A stretch of 64,000 nt of DNA from JAZPYZ01 sp045544455 (GCA_045544455.1 JAZPYZ010000018.1:13987-77986), one strand, 5' to 3'; shown: positions 17,473-26,595, counted from the first letter of the stretch. The notes: generated from the letters alone by a model not told the origin. Translations and numbers: made by a program.

Positions 17473-19110
17473 ATGAAAAAGATTGAATTCCAACACAAGC
17501 TACCCGCCATGAATATAGACGGTGTTCATTGCGGTACATACAACAACCGTGAGCTGGGTTTCCCCTCGATCCTCACCACCACCGACCCAAAGCTCGGTAT
17601 TTTTCTGCATCAAATGCGAAGCAATATTTTTGCCGACAGAAGTCTGGTCTTTATTGACGGAAGGATTCTGATGACCGATAAAAACTGGATCCGTGATCAC
17701 GTTCACGTAATGAAGGCAATGCGGCATTGGGAATATGACCTGAAATCTTTTTTGGATTTTATCATTGAAACACAGCGTGAAGACGGTCAGTTTTACGAGC
17801 TGATCAAGCAGGTCGATGACAAGCATTGGAGCTTCGTTAATGAGGATTGCTACGTAATGTACCCCGAGGATAACCTTTCTCTCGTTCGCTTGGAGCTTGA
17901 AGCGGATATTGAATATCTGGTGGTGGAAGGCGCGGTTTATCTTTACAAGACAACAGGCGATGATGCGTGGCTGAAAAAGGTTTTACCAAAGCTTGAAAAG
18001 GGTATTGATTATATGATGTCCGATGAAAAACGCTTTGATAAAGAGCACGGTCTTGTAAAAAGACCGTTCACCATTGACACGTGGGACTTTACGTATCTTC
18101 CTGATGCAGGAGAAAATCGCAGAATCAATCCCAATTCCCCTATGTCTATTATGCATGGCGATAACTCCGGCGTTTATCAAGCAATGAATCAACTTGCTTG
18201 GTTCAACCGCAGGCTTGGAAATGAAGAAAAAGCGCGAGAATGGGAAGTTCGCGCGGAGGTGTTGAAAGGAAATATATTCAAGCATCTTTGGAATGGAAAA
18301 TTTTTTATACATCAGCTTCACTTGAATCACAACGGTCTCGATAATCTTGAAAATGAACGTCTCTCTCTTTCCAACACGTATGATATCAACCGAGGGCTGA
18401 CCGACACCGAACAATCCCGTTCGATCATTCAGGAATACATGGCGAGACGCGAACGAACCGATTGCTTTGCGGAATGGTTTTCCATTGATCCGCCCTATGA
18501 GAAATTCTACGTATACGAAAAAGGCAGATACGTCAATGGTGCGATCTCTCCGTTCACTGCGGGCGAACTTGCAAAAGCAGCGTTCAATAACGGATATGAG
18601 GAGTACGGATGGGATATCATTCAACGCTTCATTCAACTTGCAGAGCGTGACGGAACCATCTACTTCCTTTACGATACCGATGGAACACCCCAGCCCGAGG
18701 GTGGTCCCAGCGCGTGGGGGGCTGCCGCTCTTGTCAGTGCGGTTGACGAGGGGCTCGCAGGGATCAATGACGCTGGCGCCAATTACGACGAGATAGTCTT
18801 TGCCCCGAAATTTCCCGTTACACATTATACCGAGCTTCGCTATCTGACGGGATACGAGGTTACAAAGGCGATGGTTGACGTGCGATATATCCTGACCGAC
18901 GAGGGAATGCGGTACGATGTGTACTCGCCTGCGAAAAAAATCACCGCACATGTCTTATTGCCTAAAGATAAGATTTGCTCCGGACTTTGGATTGACGGAT
19001 ATAACACGGAATATAAAATCGCAACGATCGAGAATTCTAACTATGTTGATTTTGAGTTAACGGATATTAAATCCTCAAAAGTCAGCATCCAGATTGATTT
19101 TGCGAATTAA
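17473..19110 (+). CDS. Six-hairpin (alpha/alpha)6-barrel glycoside hydrolase
   Basis: 545 residues with no signal peptide, so cytoplasmic. Repeated helical hairpins carry the acidic, aromatic-rich segments expected of amylo-alpha-1,6-glucosidase or alpha-L-rhamnosidase-like enzymes: DTWDFTYLPDAGENRR, HGDNSGVYQAMNQLAWF, EWFSIDPPYEKF, GRYVNGAISPFTAGELA and GGPSAWGAAALVSAVDEGL. C-terminal residues ~455-545 form a small beta domain. Family number and linkage specificity cannot be read from the sequence. It shares an operon with the preceding transporter. Its stop lies 27 bases before spoVAC 3'-end copy 2. Confidence 0.8.
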   Translation: MKKIEFQHKLPAMNIDGVHCGTYNNRELGFPSILTTTDPKLGIFLHQMRSNIFADRSLVFIDGRILMTDKNWIRDHVHVMKAMRHWEYDLKSFLDFIIETQREDGQFYELIKQVDDKHWSFVNEDCYVMYPEDNLSLVRLELEADIEYLVVEGAVYLYKTTGDDAWLKKVLPKLEKGIDYMMSDEKRFDKEHGLVKRPFTIDTWDFTYLPDAGENRRINPNSPMSIMHGDNSGVYQAMNQLAWFNRRLGNEEKAREWEVRAEVLKGNIFKHLWNGKFFIHQLHLNHNGLDNLENERLSLSNTYDINRGLTDTEQSRSIIQEYMARRERTDCFAEWFSIDPPYEKFYVYEKGRYVNGAISPFTAGELAKAAFNNGYEEYGWDIIQRFIQLAERDGTIYFLYDTDGTPQPEGGPSAWGAAALVSAVDEGLAGINDAGANYDEIVFAPKFPVTHYTELRYLTGYEVTKAMVDVRYILTDEGMRYDVYSPAKKITAHVLLPKDKICSGLWIDGYNTEYKIATIENSNYVDFELTDIKSSKVSIQIDFAN

Positions 19111-19137
19111 TTAATGGGTCCTACTTGACCACAAGCA

Positions 19138-19257
19138 GAAGGCTACGTGCTGGGACTCGGTGCCAAAATGTTTACCGTCGCCGGTCCCGTTCTCGTCTAC
19201 GGCACGGTGGCGAGTGTGGTGTATGGGGTTTTGTATTGGATATTTAATATGATTTAA
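19138..19257 (+). repeat. spoVAC 3'-end repeat, copy 2
   Basis: 105 bases (19138-19242) nearly identical to the spoVAC 3' end. The spoVAC frame continues to its own ending, VLYWIFNMI plus stop. It has no start codon or ribosome site of its own. The 25-30 bases on its left (TCCTA...TTGAC...AGCAGAAGG) resemble the left flank of copy 3. Confidence 0.93.
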
Positions 19258-19261
19258 AGAA

Positions 19262-19286
19262 GAAGCGACAGCACTGCCGTCGCTTC
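19262..19286. terminator. Hairpin between spoVAC 3'-end copy 2 and deacetylase
   Basis: GAAGCGACAGC / GCCGTCGCTTC stem shared with the module after spoVAC; serves the convergent deacetylase gene. Confidence 0.7.
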
Positions 19287-19291
19287 CAAAT

Positions 19292-19984
19292 TTATAGTAA
19301 AACTTCTTTATTTGTTCCGTAAAAGATATCACTTCTATTACTGATCAGCTTAAAAAATTCTTCTAACCGAATCCAATAATCGGGGTAATAGTCCATTTCG
19401 TAGGAATGCCCCCATACGTAAAGTATCTGCGGAGTTTTGGCATCCAAGTCAATAAATTGCTGTCCCAAACTCATTAGATTGTCAAAATTCAAATGAAAAG
19501 CACTGGGGTTAAATCGGTATAAATTATTCTGTAAACTAAAACTGTTGTTGCAGTTGATTGTGCGGCAATATTTTACGCCCGTATTTTCTCGTATGATTTT
19601 AGCAGTACGATCATCGTTGTTTACACCTCCGCAGGGATACGCCATACCGATGACATCGTATCCTACCAACTCAGACAGATTTAAGCGATCTTGCTCCACT
19701 TGATGTATAATCTCAGCATCGGTTAATTGGGTAAGATTGGGATGTGTCAAGGTGTGTACGGCTACCTCGTGCCCTTCATACACACTTTTTACATCTTCGG
19801 GATGAACCTTATAGTGGGAGATCCGCTGTCCTTCACGGATTAATATGCCTTTCCTGCCTAACAATTCCGAATTGAGGTTAAATGTACATTTTAATCCATA
19901 CTTATTAAGCAACTCGATTAATCGGATATCCTGTGTAACGCCATCATCATAGCTGAATGTAATAGCCTTGCGTTTGTTGTTCAT
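19292..19984 (-). CDS. Polysaccharide deacetylase (NodB-fold)
   Basis: 230 residues. The NodB catalytic motif 1 is TFSYDDGVTQDIRLIELL (Asp-Asp), the HEVAVHTLTHPNLTQL motif carries the zinc His residues (HTLTHP), and GMAYPCGGVNNDDRTAKIIRE is the third motif. There is no signal peptide, so it is probably cytoplasmic and may act on a small amino-sugar or glycoside rather than cell wall. Start at 19984 chosen after AAGGACGGTG. Convergent with the spoVAC 3'-end copy 2. Two degraded relatives lie in the window (15577-15690 and 26679-26897). Confidence 0.88.
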   Translation of the reverse strand: MNNKRKAITFSYDDGVTQDIRLIELLNKYGLKCTFNLNSELLGRKGILIREGQRISHYKVHPEDVKSVYEGHEVAVHTLTHPNLTQLTDAEIIHQVEQDRLNLSELVGYDVIGMAYPCGGVNNDDRTAKIIRENTGVKYCRTINCNNSFSLQNNLYRFNPSAFHLNFDNLMSLGQQFIDLDAKTPQILYVWGHSYEMDYYPDYWIRLEEFFKLISNRSDIFYGTNKEVLL

Positions 19985-20073
19985 ATATACACCGTCCTTT
20001 ATTTCATTATACGACACTGTCTTTTCAATGTAAATATTTTTGCAAAATACTGTGTCCTATATTGACAGCAGCA

Positions 20074-20196
20074 GAAGGCTACGTGCTGGGACTCGGTGCC
20101 AAAATGTTTACCGTCGCGGGTCCCGTCCTCGTCTACGGTACGGTGGCGAGTGTGGTGTATGGGGTTTTGTATTGGATTTGTCAAATACTAAAATGA
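20074..20196 (+). repeat. spoVAC 3'-end repeat, copy 3
   Basis: 105 bases (20074-20178) nearly identical to copies 1 and 2. The frame ends in VLYWICQILK plus stop. It differs from copy 1 at few positions, for instance GGC to GGT in the VYGT codons. Confidence 0.93.
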
Positions 20197-20223
20197 GCAG
20201 CCAACTATGGCTGCTCATTTTCT
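20193..20223. terminator. Terminator after spoVAC 3'-end copy 3
   Basis: ATGAGCAGCC / GGCTGCTCAT stem; serves the convergent beta-galactosidase fragment. Confidence 0.75.
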
Positions 20224-20259
20224 ATCTTGGTACAATCTGGTCTTTTTGTCTTACTCACA

Positions 20260-21279
20260 CTATTTTATGGAAAACTCAAAGTGAATCTCCTTTTCCGAGA
20301 GCCGGTATTTTTCCAGAAGCGCGGGACCGCAGGAGTGCGAACCAACACCGGAATTTTTGTAATCAATACGTATATTAGTGCAATCTGACTTTGTGAGTTC
20401 ATCCTGGTGACTTGCCTGCATAAGCATCTCGGTTGAATAATGCGAGACGCTGAATTCCATGTTTTCTTCGGCTTCAAAGGATAAACCGTTCTTGATAGCA
20501 AGAACCTTTGTTTTGATATGATTGCCATGCTCTTGAGGCATGATGTAATTTACATATTCATCGTCTGCACTACTTTCGTACCAATCAATCATTGAAGAAT
20601 GGTGCATATCGCAGTAGTTTTCATATGGGCCCATGCCGTAATAACGAAAATCCGATTTTTCGTAAGCCGTTTTGATTTCAAAACCAAGGCGTGGCAGCCA
20701 TTTACACCTGTCTTTGACTTTTCCGTCAAGTGCAATATGTATTTCACCGTCTGACATCACCGTGTATGTTAATGTGTATCTGAAATACGGCGTTCTTGAA
20801 ACACCCGCAAGACTACCCTTAACCGTAATCTCGGCTCCGGTTAAAGTACATTCATACACCTTTTCAAACTGTTTGTCCAGGTTTTCACCCTGCCATACAT
20901 TGTACCAGTACCACTCCTGCTTGATTTTTCTTTCGTTGTCAATCGGTGCGCGCATGGATGTTATTCTGATTGGTGCTTTCAGTTGCTCTTCTCCATTTTT
21001 CACAAGGCTCACGAACGTACCGAGATTCTTTGAAAACGTATAGCAAAAACTTTCTCCCTTAAAGAGGATAAAGTGATCATCCTCTGTTGCTTCTGCTGCT
21101 TTCGATACAGTAGTCTTTTTTTGCAGCGAAGCAGGGATCTCCAGTTGCTTCTGGGCAACACAATACCCTGACTTATCGTACAAATAGCAGTGAACGTAAT
21201 TTGAAATGCTGACAAAAATTCGGCTCAGCCATGCGCAGAATATGATCAACTCAAATCCGCATATAAAATTAAAAAGCAT
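20260..21279 (-). pseudogene. Beta-galactosidase (GH2, LacZ-type) C-terminal fragment
   Basis: 339 codons with homology to the small-chain (domain 5) end of LacZ: APIRITSMRAPIDNERKI, YFRYTLTYTV, RYYGMGPYENYCDMHHSS, YIMPQEHGNHIKTK, SHSCGPALLEKYRL. The whole TIM barrel and both catalytic Glu residues are missing; the first ~25 codons are non-homologous. No ribosome site precedes a suitable start. It is probably the decayed end of a GH2 gene from the cargo. Confidence 0.82.
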
Positions 21280-21445
21280 TGCTTTATCTTGCGGTTTTAA
21301 TGACGTAAGCTACTTATGTAAGATGTATAAACGATTGTATAACTGCAGCCCTAAATCTGAAATAAATTGAGATGAAAACTTCGGAGACACATAAGTTTGA
21401 AAGGGAAACACCGTGTAACACGGGTTGTGGAGATGGTCCAGGCAA

Positions 21446-21482
21446 AAACCGCCTCACAGCCATGCGGCCGTGAGGCGGTTTA
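21446..21482. terminator. Bidirectional terminator
   Basis: AAACCGCCTCAC / GTGAGGCGGTTT stem with GC-rich loop, between the GH2 remnant and the membrane gene pair. The rest of 21280-21445 holds nothing recognizable. Confidence 0.75.
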
Positions 21483-21502
21483 ATAGGGTGAGACATACCG
21501 GA

Positions 21503-22321
21503 TTATCGGTTGTCTTTTTTTAATCTCGCTTTGGCTTCTTCAACGGTTTCGCCGTCTTTCGTGAGATACGCATCCACAAATCTGTCTTCGATTTTGGTGT
21601 AGCCATCCACCACACCTTTTTCCATTTTTTTATAACCGTCCACAACGCCTTGTTCGATTTTTTTGTAACCGCCGGCAACCGCTTCGGCGATTTTTTGGTT
21701 TGCTTTGATCAGTTTAGATTTAGCCATATCTGTATAAGTCCCTCCAATTAGATTGATACCAAGAAGCAGTACAACGATCCATACCGCCGTTCCGGTAAAT
21801 ATGTTTAATAATACCATATCCGCCGCTTCCATCCCGGGAAAAGACACCAGCATGGATCTTTGCATGGTATACATAGACACACACGCATCCGCTAATGAAA
21901 TGTTGCGAAGTGTTTTTACTACCGGTGAGGCGGAATGTTTTGCCTTTACCATGCCGATAATCGCTATCGTAATTTTACTAAACGTGTAGGTTGCGATCGT
22001 GATCATTGTGATTTCATGAAAAACCGTCCCGCGCTCTTTTATCACCGCTAAAACGTTTACGCCCACGATGCAAAACGAAAGAACTACTAACAAAACCCCG
22101 GTTACGCGTCGGGCAAAAAACTCGGTATCGTAATTTCCTTTTGCTTTTCGCCGGATCTGCAATACGGAATATCGGGTTACGGCGAGCACGATATAATACG
22201 CTCCTACCGTTATAAACCACCAAGAATGTGTCAGAAATCCGACCACACCGTTGCCGAGCGCATAGATAACATTAACGATCAGGCTTGTATACGGATTTCT
22301 CAGCGTGTTTAATGCGTTCAT
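21503..22321 (-). CDS. Membrane protein of unknown function
   Basis: 272 residues with six hydrophobic segments in the first 200 (NVIYALGNGVVGFLTHSWWF, VTGVLLVVLSFCIVGVNVLAV, ITIATYTFSKITIAIIGMV, WIVVLLLGINLIGG), then a charged tail with three short internal repeats (GGYKKIEQGVVD, GYKKMEKGVVDG, GYTKIEDRFVDA). I do not recognise a family. Overlaps the next gene by 4 bases, so the two form an operon facing the TetR gene. Confidence 0.75.
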   Translation of the reverse strand: MNALNTLRNPYTSLIVNVIYALGNGVVGFLTHSWWFITVGAYYIVLAVTRYSVLQIRRKAKGNYDTEFFARRVTGVLLVVLSFCIVGVNVLAVIKERGTVFHEITMITIATYTFSKITIAIIGMVKAKHSASPVVKTLRNISLADACVSMYTMQRSMLVSFPGMEAADMVLLNIFTGTAVWIVVLLLGINLIGGTYTDMAKSKLIKANQKIAEAVAGGYKKIEQGVVDGYKKMEKGVVDGYTKIEDRFVDAYLTKDGETVEEAKARLKKDNR

Positions 22322-22686
22322 TTGATGCCTTTAATCATCGGGATGAGCGCAATCAACATCGTGATGCCCAGCAACCCCACAAGGGTTCCCCAAACGATCT
22401 GCTCCCATACCAGACACATACACATACCTACACCCAACACCAACGCGGCGACCACGGTATACACGGTGCGAAACACGTTTTTACCATTCATCTTGGGCAA
22501 CGTTTTATGTTCCATTTTGCACCAAACCAGTGCCGTGATAACGCCCAACACAATACCGACACCCCCGAACACGATCCCTTCGGTGAACGCGTTCCATTCC
22601 GGCAACAGTGCCATGCACATTCCCAGCGCAAACAGCACGCCGCTTACCGTTCCCATTAACAACGCCACAAAACTACTCTTTTTCAT
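22318..22686 (-). CDS. Small membrane protein of unknown function
   Basis: 122 residues with four hydrophobic segments (FVALLMGTVSGVLFALGMCMAL, IVFGGVGIVLGVITALVW, TVYTVVAALVLGVGMCMCL, GTLVGLLGITMLIALIPMI). First gene of the pair controlled from the operator region next to the TetR gene; RBS GAAAGGAGAAGTC. Family not recognised. Confidence 0.75.
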   Translation of the reverse strand: MKKSSFVALLMGTVSGVLFALGMCMALLPEWNAFTEGIVFGGVGIVLGVITALVWCKMEHKTLPKMNGKNVFRTVYTVVAALVLGVGMCMCLVWEQIVWGTLVGLLGITMLIALIPMIKGIK

Positions 22687-22707
22687 ATGACTTCTCCTTT
22701 CATTAAA

Positions 22708-22832
22708 CCAACACTTGTGTTTTTATTGCAAATATAGTATACTGTTTTTGGATAAGAAAAAACAACCAACAACTTCGCAACAAGTGTTGGAATAAACGAA
22801 AAAGCGGCCAACAATTTGGACGTGAGTGTTGG
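22708..22832. promoter_or_regulatory. TetR operator cluster: one half-site and two 25-base palindromes
   Basis: A half-site CCAACACTTGT at 22708-22718, then two 25-base CCAACA-N13-TGTTGG elements at 22766-22790 and 22808-22832, exactly 42 bases apart (four helical turns). They lie between the divergent membrane pair and the TetR gene. On the minus strand a TATACT-like -10 lies at about 22738-22743, between the half-site and the first palindrome. Confidence 0.7.
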
Positions 22833-22849
22833 AATAATGGAGAATGGGT

Positions 22850-23368
22850 ATGAACGTAAAGAATAACAAGCGGCGCCGCGAATCGCAGGAGAAGATCGAA
22901 AGGACGTTTATCGAACTGTTGCAAACCCGTGACATTAAGGATATTACCGTTTCGGATCTTATTAAAATATCCGGGTTGAACCGCAGTACCTTTTATGCGA
23001 ATTATATAGACATATTCGATCTGGCGGATAAAACGAGAGAAAAGTTGGAAAGAGATTTCAGCAATCTGTTTGCGGATTACGATTATTTTAACGAGCGCAC
23101 CGGCGCGTTGAAGATGTTTACCCATATTCGCGAAAATCAACTGTTTTACAGAACCTATTTCAAGTTGTGTTATGACGATAAACATCTTATATCCATATAC
23201 GATACGAAACGCGCCGAACAGGAACACATCGATAGTAACATCAAGTATCACATTGAATTTTTCCGAAACGGACTAAACGCCATTATCAAGTTATGGCTTG
23301 CGAACGGATGTCAAGAATTACCCGAGGAAATGGCCGAAGTTCTGAAGAGCGAGTATCGCGGGCGGTAA
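22850..23368 (+). CDS. TetR/AcrR-family transcriptional regulator
   Basis: 172 residues. The N-terminal HTH is ERTFIELLQTRDIKDITV followed by LIKISGLNRSTFYANYIDIFDL, the classical TetR fold, and the C-terminal ~110 residues are an all-helical ligand/dimer domain of the type common in Firmicutes (TetR_C). Start at 22850, seven bases after GGAG. Probably represses itself and the divergent membrane pair through the palindromes in the shared intergenic region. Confidence 0.9.
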   Translation: MNVKNNKRRRESQEKIERTFIELLQTRDIKDITVSDLIKISGLNRSTFYANYIDIFDLADKTREKLERDFSNLFADYDYFNERTGALKMFTHIRENQLFYRTYFKLCYDDKHLISIYDTKRAEQEHIDSNIKYHIEFFRNGLNAIIKLWLANGCQELPEEMAEVLKSEYRGR

Positions 23369-23451
23369 CGGCCGCCTTTCTGCTGCGGTGTGCCGCTTTT
23401 CAAAATAGGCACGTGCACGTGCCACCGCAACGGGATATATCCCTCACACAA

Positions 23452-23487
23452 AACAGCAGGCGTAGCCGGATTGGCTACGCCTGCTGT
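23452..23487. terminator. Bidirectional terminator between tetR and pflA
   Basis: ACAGCAGGCGTAGCC / GGCTACGCCTGCTGT perfect 15-base stem. Confidence 0.8.
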
Positions 23488-23490
23488 TCG

Positions 23491-24198
23491 TTAGATAGTT
23501 AGGATACGGTTTAATACCGCCATGCGTTCCCGAGAGGGCTCGGGCAGATGCCCAAACGGGAACGTCAGGTGCATGTTGTCGTATTTCGTTTGGCAGATCT
23601 TGCGAAACGGCAGCAACTCCACTTTGTCCACGCACGGGTGTGCGGTGGCGATATCGTTTAACGTTTGCACGTTTTCTTCGGTATCGTTAACGGTGGGGAT
23701 GATGACCTGGCGAAGGGTGGTGGGGACGTGGTGTTCGTCGAGATAGTCGAGAAAGGATAACGTGGTATCCAACCGGCCGCCCACGTGTTCGCGATACCCG
23801 GCTTCGTCGGTGTATTTGATATCCAACAACACCCGATCGGTCACACCCAGCACCGCCTTGACCGCATCGGTCAGCGGTGCGCCGGCGGTATCCAAGCAGG
23901 TGTGAACGCCGTTTTCGTGGCACAAGGTAAACACGTCGCGCACAAAATCGGGTTGCAGCAACGGTTCACCGCCCGACAGGGTAATGCCGCCGTTCTCGCC
24001 GAAATAGTCCCGGCACCGCAACGCCTTTTGCACGATTTCGTCGTGGGTATACACCGTGCCGCCGTCGGGATTCCACGTGTCGGGATTGTGACAACACTTA
24101 CACCGCAGATGACACCCTTGTAAAAACACTACAAACCGCACGCCCGGTCCGTCTACCGTGCCGAGCGATTGGATCGAATGTACGCGTCCGGTACTCAT
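23491..24198 (-). CDS. pflA: Pyruvate formate-lyase-activating enzyme
   Basis: 235-residue radical-SAM enzyme that installs the glycyl radical on PflB. CHLRCKCCHNPDTW supplies the CX3CX2C [4Fe-4S] cluster; GGITLSGGEPLLQPDFV and LDIKYTDE are family motifs. Overlaps pflB by 4 bases (ATGA). Confidence 0.96.
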   Translation of the reverse strand: MSTGRVHSIQSLGTVDGPGVRFVVFLQGCHLRCKCCHNPDTWNPDGGTVYTHDEIVQKALRCRDYFGENGGITLSGGEPLLQPDFVRDVFTLCHENGVHTCLDTAGAPLTDAVKAVLGVTDRVLLDIKYTDEAGYREHVGGRLDTTLSFLDYLDEHHVPTTLRQVIIPTVNDTEENVQTLNDIATAHPCVDKVELLPFRKICQTKYDNMHLTFPFGHLPEPSRERMAVLNRILTI

Positions 24199-26426
24199 AC
24201 GGCTTCGTGGAAGGTCCGGCTGATGACCTCGCGTTGTTGTTCGCGAGACAGCTTGTTGAAGTTCACCGCGTAACCCGACACCCGAATGGTCAAATTGGGG
24301 TAGGCTTCCGGATCTTTATACGCGTTGATCAACGTCTCGCGATTGAGAACGTTCACGTTGATGTGATGCGCTTTTTTCGCAAAATACCCGTCGAGGATTG
24401 ATACCAAGTTGTCGATCCGTTCGTCCTCGGTTTTACCCAGCGCTTCCGGCGTGATCGAGAAGGTGTTGGAAATACCGTCGCGGCAATCCTCATACCGGAT
24501 CTTCGCCACCGAGTTCAACGACGCGAGCGCGCCGTTTTCTTCCCGGTTGTGCATCGGGTTGGCACCCGGTGCAAACGGTGCACCGGACGCGCGACCGTCC
24601 GGCGTGGCACCGGTATTTTTACCGTACATCACGTTAGACGTGATGGTCAACACCGACAAGGTATGTACCGCGTTTCGATAGGTCGGGGTTTTGCGCAGTT
24701 CGGTGATCACTTGATGCGTCATGTCTCGTGCAATCAGATCCACGCGATCGTCGTCGTTACCGAATTTCGGGAATTCGCCCTCGGTTTTGAAATCGACAAT
24801 ATAGCCGAGTTCGTCTTTAATGGGGTGTACGTTGGCGTATTTGATCGCGCTCAGGGAATCGGCCACCACCGACAATCCGGCAATACCAAACGCCATCAAA
24901 CGTTCGACTTCGGTATCGTGCAACGCCATTTGGGTTTTTTCATAGGCGTATTTATCGTGCATATAGTGGATGAGGTTCATCGTGTTGACGTACAACGCGC
25001 TCAACCACGAAACATATACCGAATACCGTTCCATTACGGCATCGAAACCCAGGGTATCGCCGTCCATGACCGGCATCTGCGGCCCGATATGAATACCGCT
25101 GGTGGTATCGTATCCGCCGTTGAGCGCAATCAACAACAGTTTTGCCAGGTTGCACCGCGCTCCAAAGAACTGCATCTGTTTACCGAGCGTCATCGCCGAC
25201 ACGCAACACGCGATAGCATAATCGTCTCCGTGCAACGGCCGCATCAGATCGTCGTTTTCGTATTGGATCGAGTCGGTGTCGGCCGATACTTTGGCGCAGA
25301 ACCGTTTAAAGGTTGCGGGCAAAGCGGTCGACCACAGAATGGTCAGGTTCGGTTCGGGAGACGAGCCGAGGGTATACAGGGTGTTGAGCATCCGATAACT
25401 GTTTTTGGTGACCAGCGTGCGGCCGTCTTCGCCCATGCCGCCGACCGCTTCGGTGATCCACATCGGATCGCCGCCGAACAGTTCGTTGTATTCGGGGGTG
25501 CGCAGATGCCGTGCAATCCGCAGTTTCATGACAAAATCGTCCATCAGTTCTTGCGCGCCCTCTTCGGTCAAGGTGCCGTTCGCCAGGTCACGTTCGATAT
25601 AAATATCGAAGAAGGTGCTCACCCGTCCCAACGACATCGCCGCGCCGTTTTGTTCTTTGATGGCCGCCAAATACGCAAAATAGGTCCATTGGATCGCTTC
25701 GTGTGCGTTTTTCGCCGGTTCGCTGATGTCATACCCGTACATCGCTGCCATATCTTTCAGATATCCCAAGAATAGGATCTGCCGGAACAACTCTTCCGAT
25801 TGCCGCGCCGTATCCACGTTAAAGGTAGCGCCGGAAAGCGCTTGCTTGTCCTGTTTCTTTTCCTCAATCAAGCGGTTCACGCCGTACAACGCCACCCGGC
25901 GATAGTCACCGATGATCCGCCCGCGTCCGTACGCGTCCGGCAAACCGGTGATCACGTGACTTTTCCGTGCGGCACGCATTTCGTCGGTATATACGCGGAA
26001 CACTGCGTCGTTATGGGTGGTTCTGAACCGGAATTCGTCTTCCACTTTATCGCTCAACCGATAGCCGTATGCCGCACAAGCTTGCCGCGCCATACGGATA
26101 CCGCCAAACGGGTTAACGCCGCGTTTTAAAGGCGCATCGGTCTGCATCCCGACGATCAATTCGTTCTCTTTATCGATATAACCCGGCGCATAACTGGTCA
26201 GCGACGATACCGTATCGGTATCGACGTCCAGCACGCCCCCGTTTTTTCGTTCAAACTTAAACAGTTTTTGCACGCGCTCCATCAGTTTGTTGGTACGCGC
26301 GGTCGCCCCGGCAAGAAAATCGGCATCGCCGGTATAGGCGGTATAGTTGGTTTGAATAAAGTCGCGCACGTTGATCTCATCCTGCCACGCGCCGCCGACA
26401 AAACCATTCCAATGTTCGTGTTTCAT
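24195..26426 (-). CDS. pflB: Pyruvate formate-lyase (formate C-acetyltransferase)
   Basis: 743 residues. Converts pyruvate and CoA to formate and acetyl-CoA; supplies C1 units to purine and folate metabolism in anaerobes. The catalytic Cys pair is in AIACCVSAMTLGKQMQ and the glycyl-radical site is in IRVSGYAVNF near the C-terminus. Preceded by a ZTP riboswitch, which links its expression to 10-formyl-THF/purine status. Confidence 0.97.
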   Translation of the reverse strand: MKHEHWNGFVGGAWQDEINVRDFIQTNYTAYTGDADFLAGATARTNKLMERVQKLFKFERKNGGVLDVDTDTVSSLTSYAPGYIDKENELIVGMQTDAPLKRGVNPFGGIRMARQACAAYGYRLSDKVEDEFRFRTTHNDAVFRVYTDEMRAARKSHVITGLPDAYGRGRIIGDYRRVALYGVNRLIEEKKQDKQALSGATFNVDTARQSEELFRQILFLGYLKDMAAMYGYDISEPAKNAHEAIQWTYFAYLAAIKEQNGAAMSLGRVSTFFDIYIERDLANGTLTEEGAQELMDDFVMKLRIARHLRTPEYNELFGGDPMWITEAVGGMGEDGRTLVTKNSYRMLNTLYTLGSSPEPNLTILWSTALPATFKRFCAKVSADTDSIQYENDDLMRPLHGDDYAIACCVSAMTLGKQMQFFGARCNLAKLLLIALNGGYDTTSGIHIGPQMPVMDGDTLGFDAVMERYSVYVSWLSALYVNTMNLIHYMHDKYAYEKTQMALHDTEVERLMAFGIAGLSVVADSLSAIKYANVHPIKDELGYIVDFKTEGEFPKFGNDDDRVDLIARDMTHQVITELRKTPTYRNAVHTLSVLTITSNVMYGKNTGATPDGRASGAPFAPGANPMHNREENGALASLNSVAKIRYEDCRDGISNTFSITPEALGKTEDERIDNLVSILDGYFAKKAHHINVNVLNRETLINAYKDPEAYPNLTIRVSGYAVNFNKLSREQQREVISRTFHEAV

Positions 26427-26448
26427 AGGTGATCTCTCCTTAGTTCAT

Positions 26449-26562
26449 AAAAAAGGGCAAACCCGGTTCGTGTTGAACTGAATTTGCCCAGACGGTCGGC
26501 TTGCAACGCTTTACACTCCACCGCGGTAGTCCGCGAAACCCGTCAGTTGTGTAAAGGTCTAT
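26449..26562 (-). ncRNA. ZTP (pfl-motif) riboswitch upstream of pflB
   Basis: On the minus strand the transcript contains CAACTGACGGGTTTCGCGG, a variable stem, then GCCGACCGTCTGGGCA, the hallmark 3' segment of the ZTP/ZMP aptamer (pfl motif). The GGGCAAA within this segment can instead pair with TTTGCCC 22 bases later, followed by a T-run, which gives a terminator that competes with the aptamer. The likely switch: ZTP/ZMP (purine intermediates that accumulate when folate C1 units run low) turns pflBA on. Confidence 0.9.
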
Positions 26563-26566
26563 TGGT

Positions 26567-26595
26567 ATTCTACAATATCTTGTGTATTTTGTCAA
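26567..26595 (-). promoter_or_regulatory. Sigma-A promoter for the riboswitch-pflBA transcript
   Basis: On the minus strand TTGACA, 17-base spacer, TAGAAT; the predicted start is at the 5' end of the riboswitch. Confidence 0.8.
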
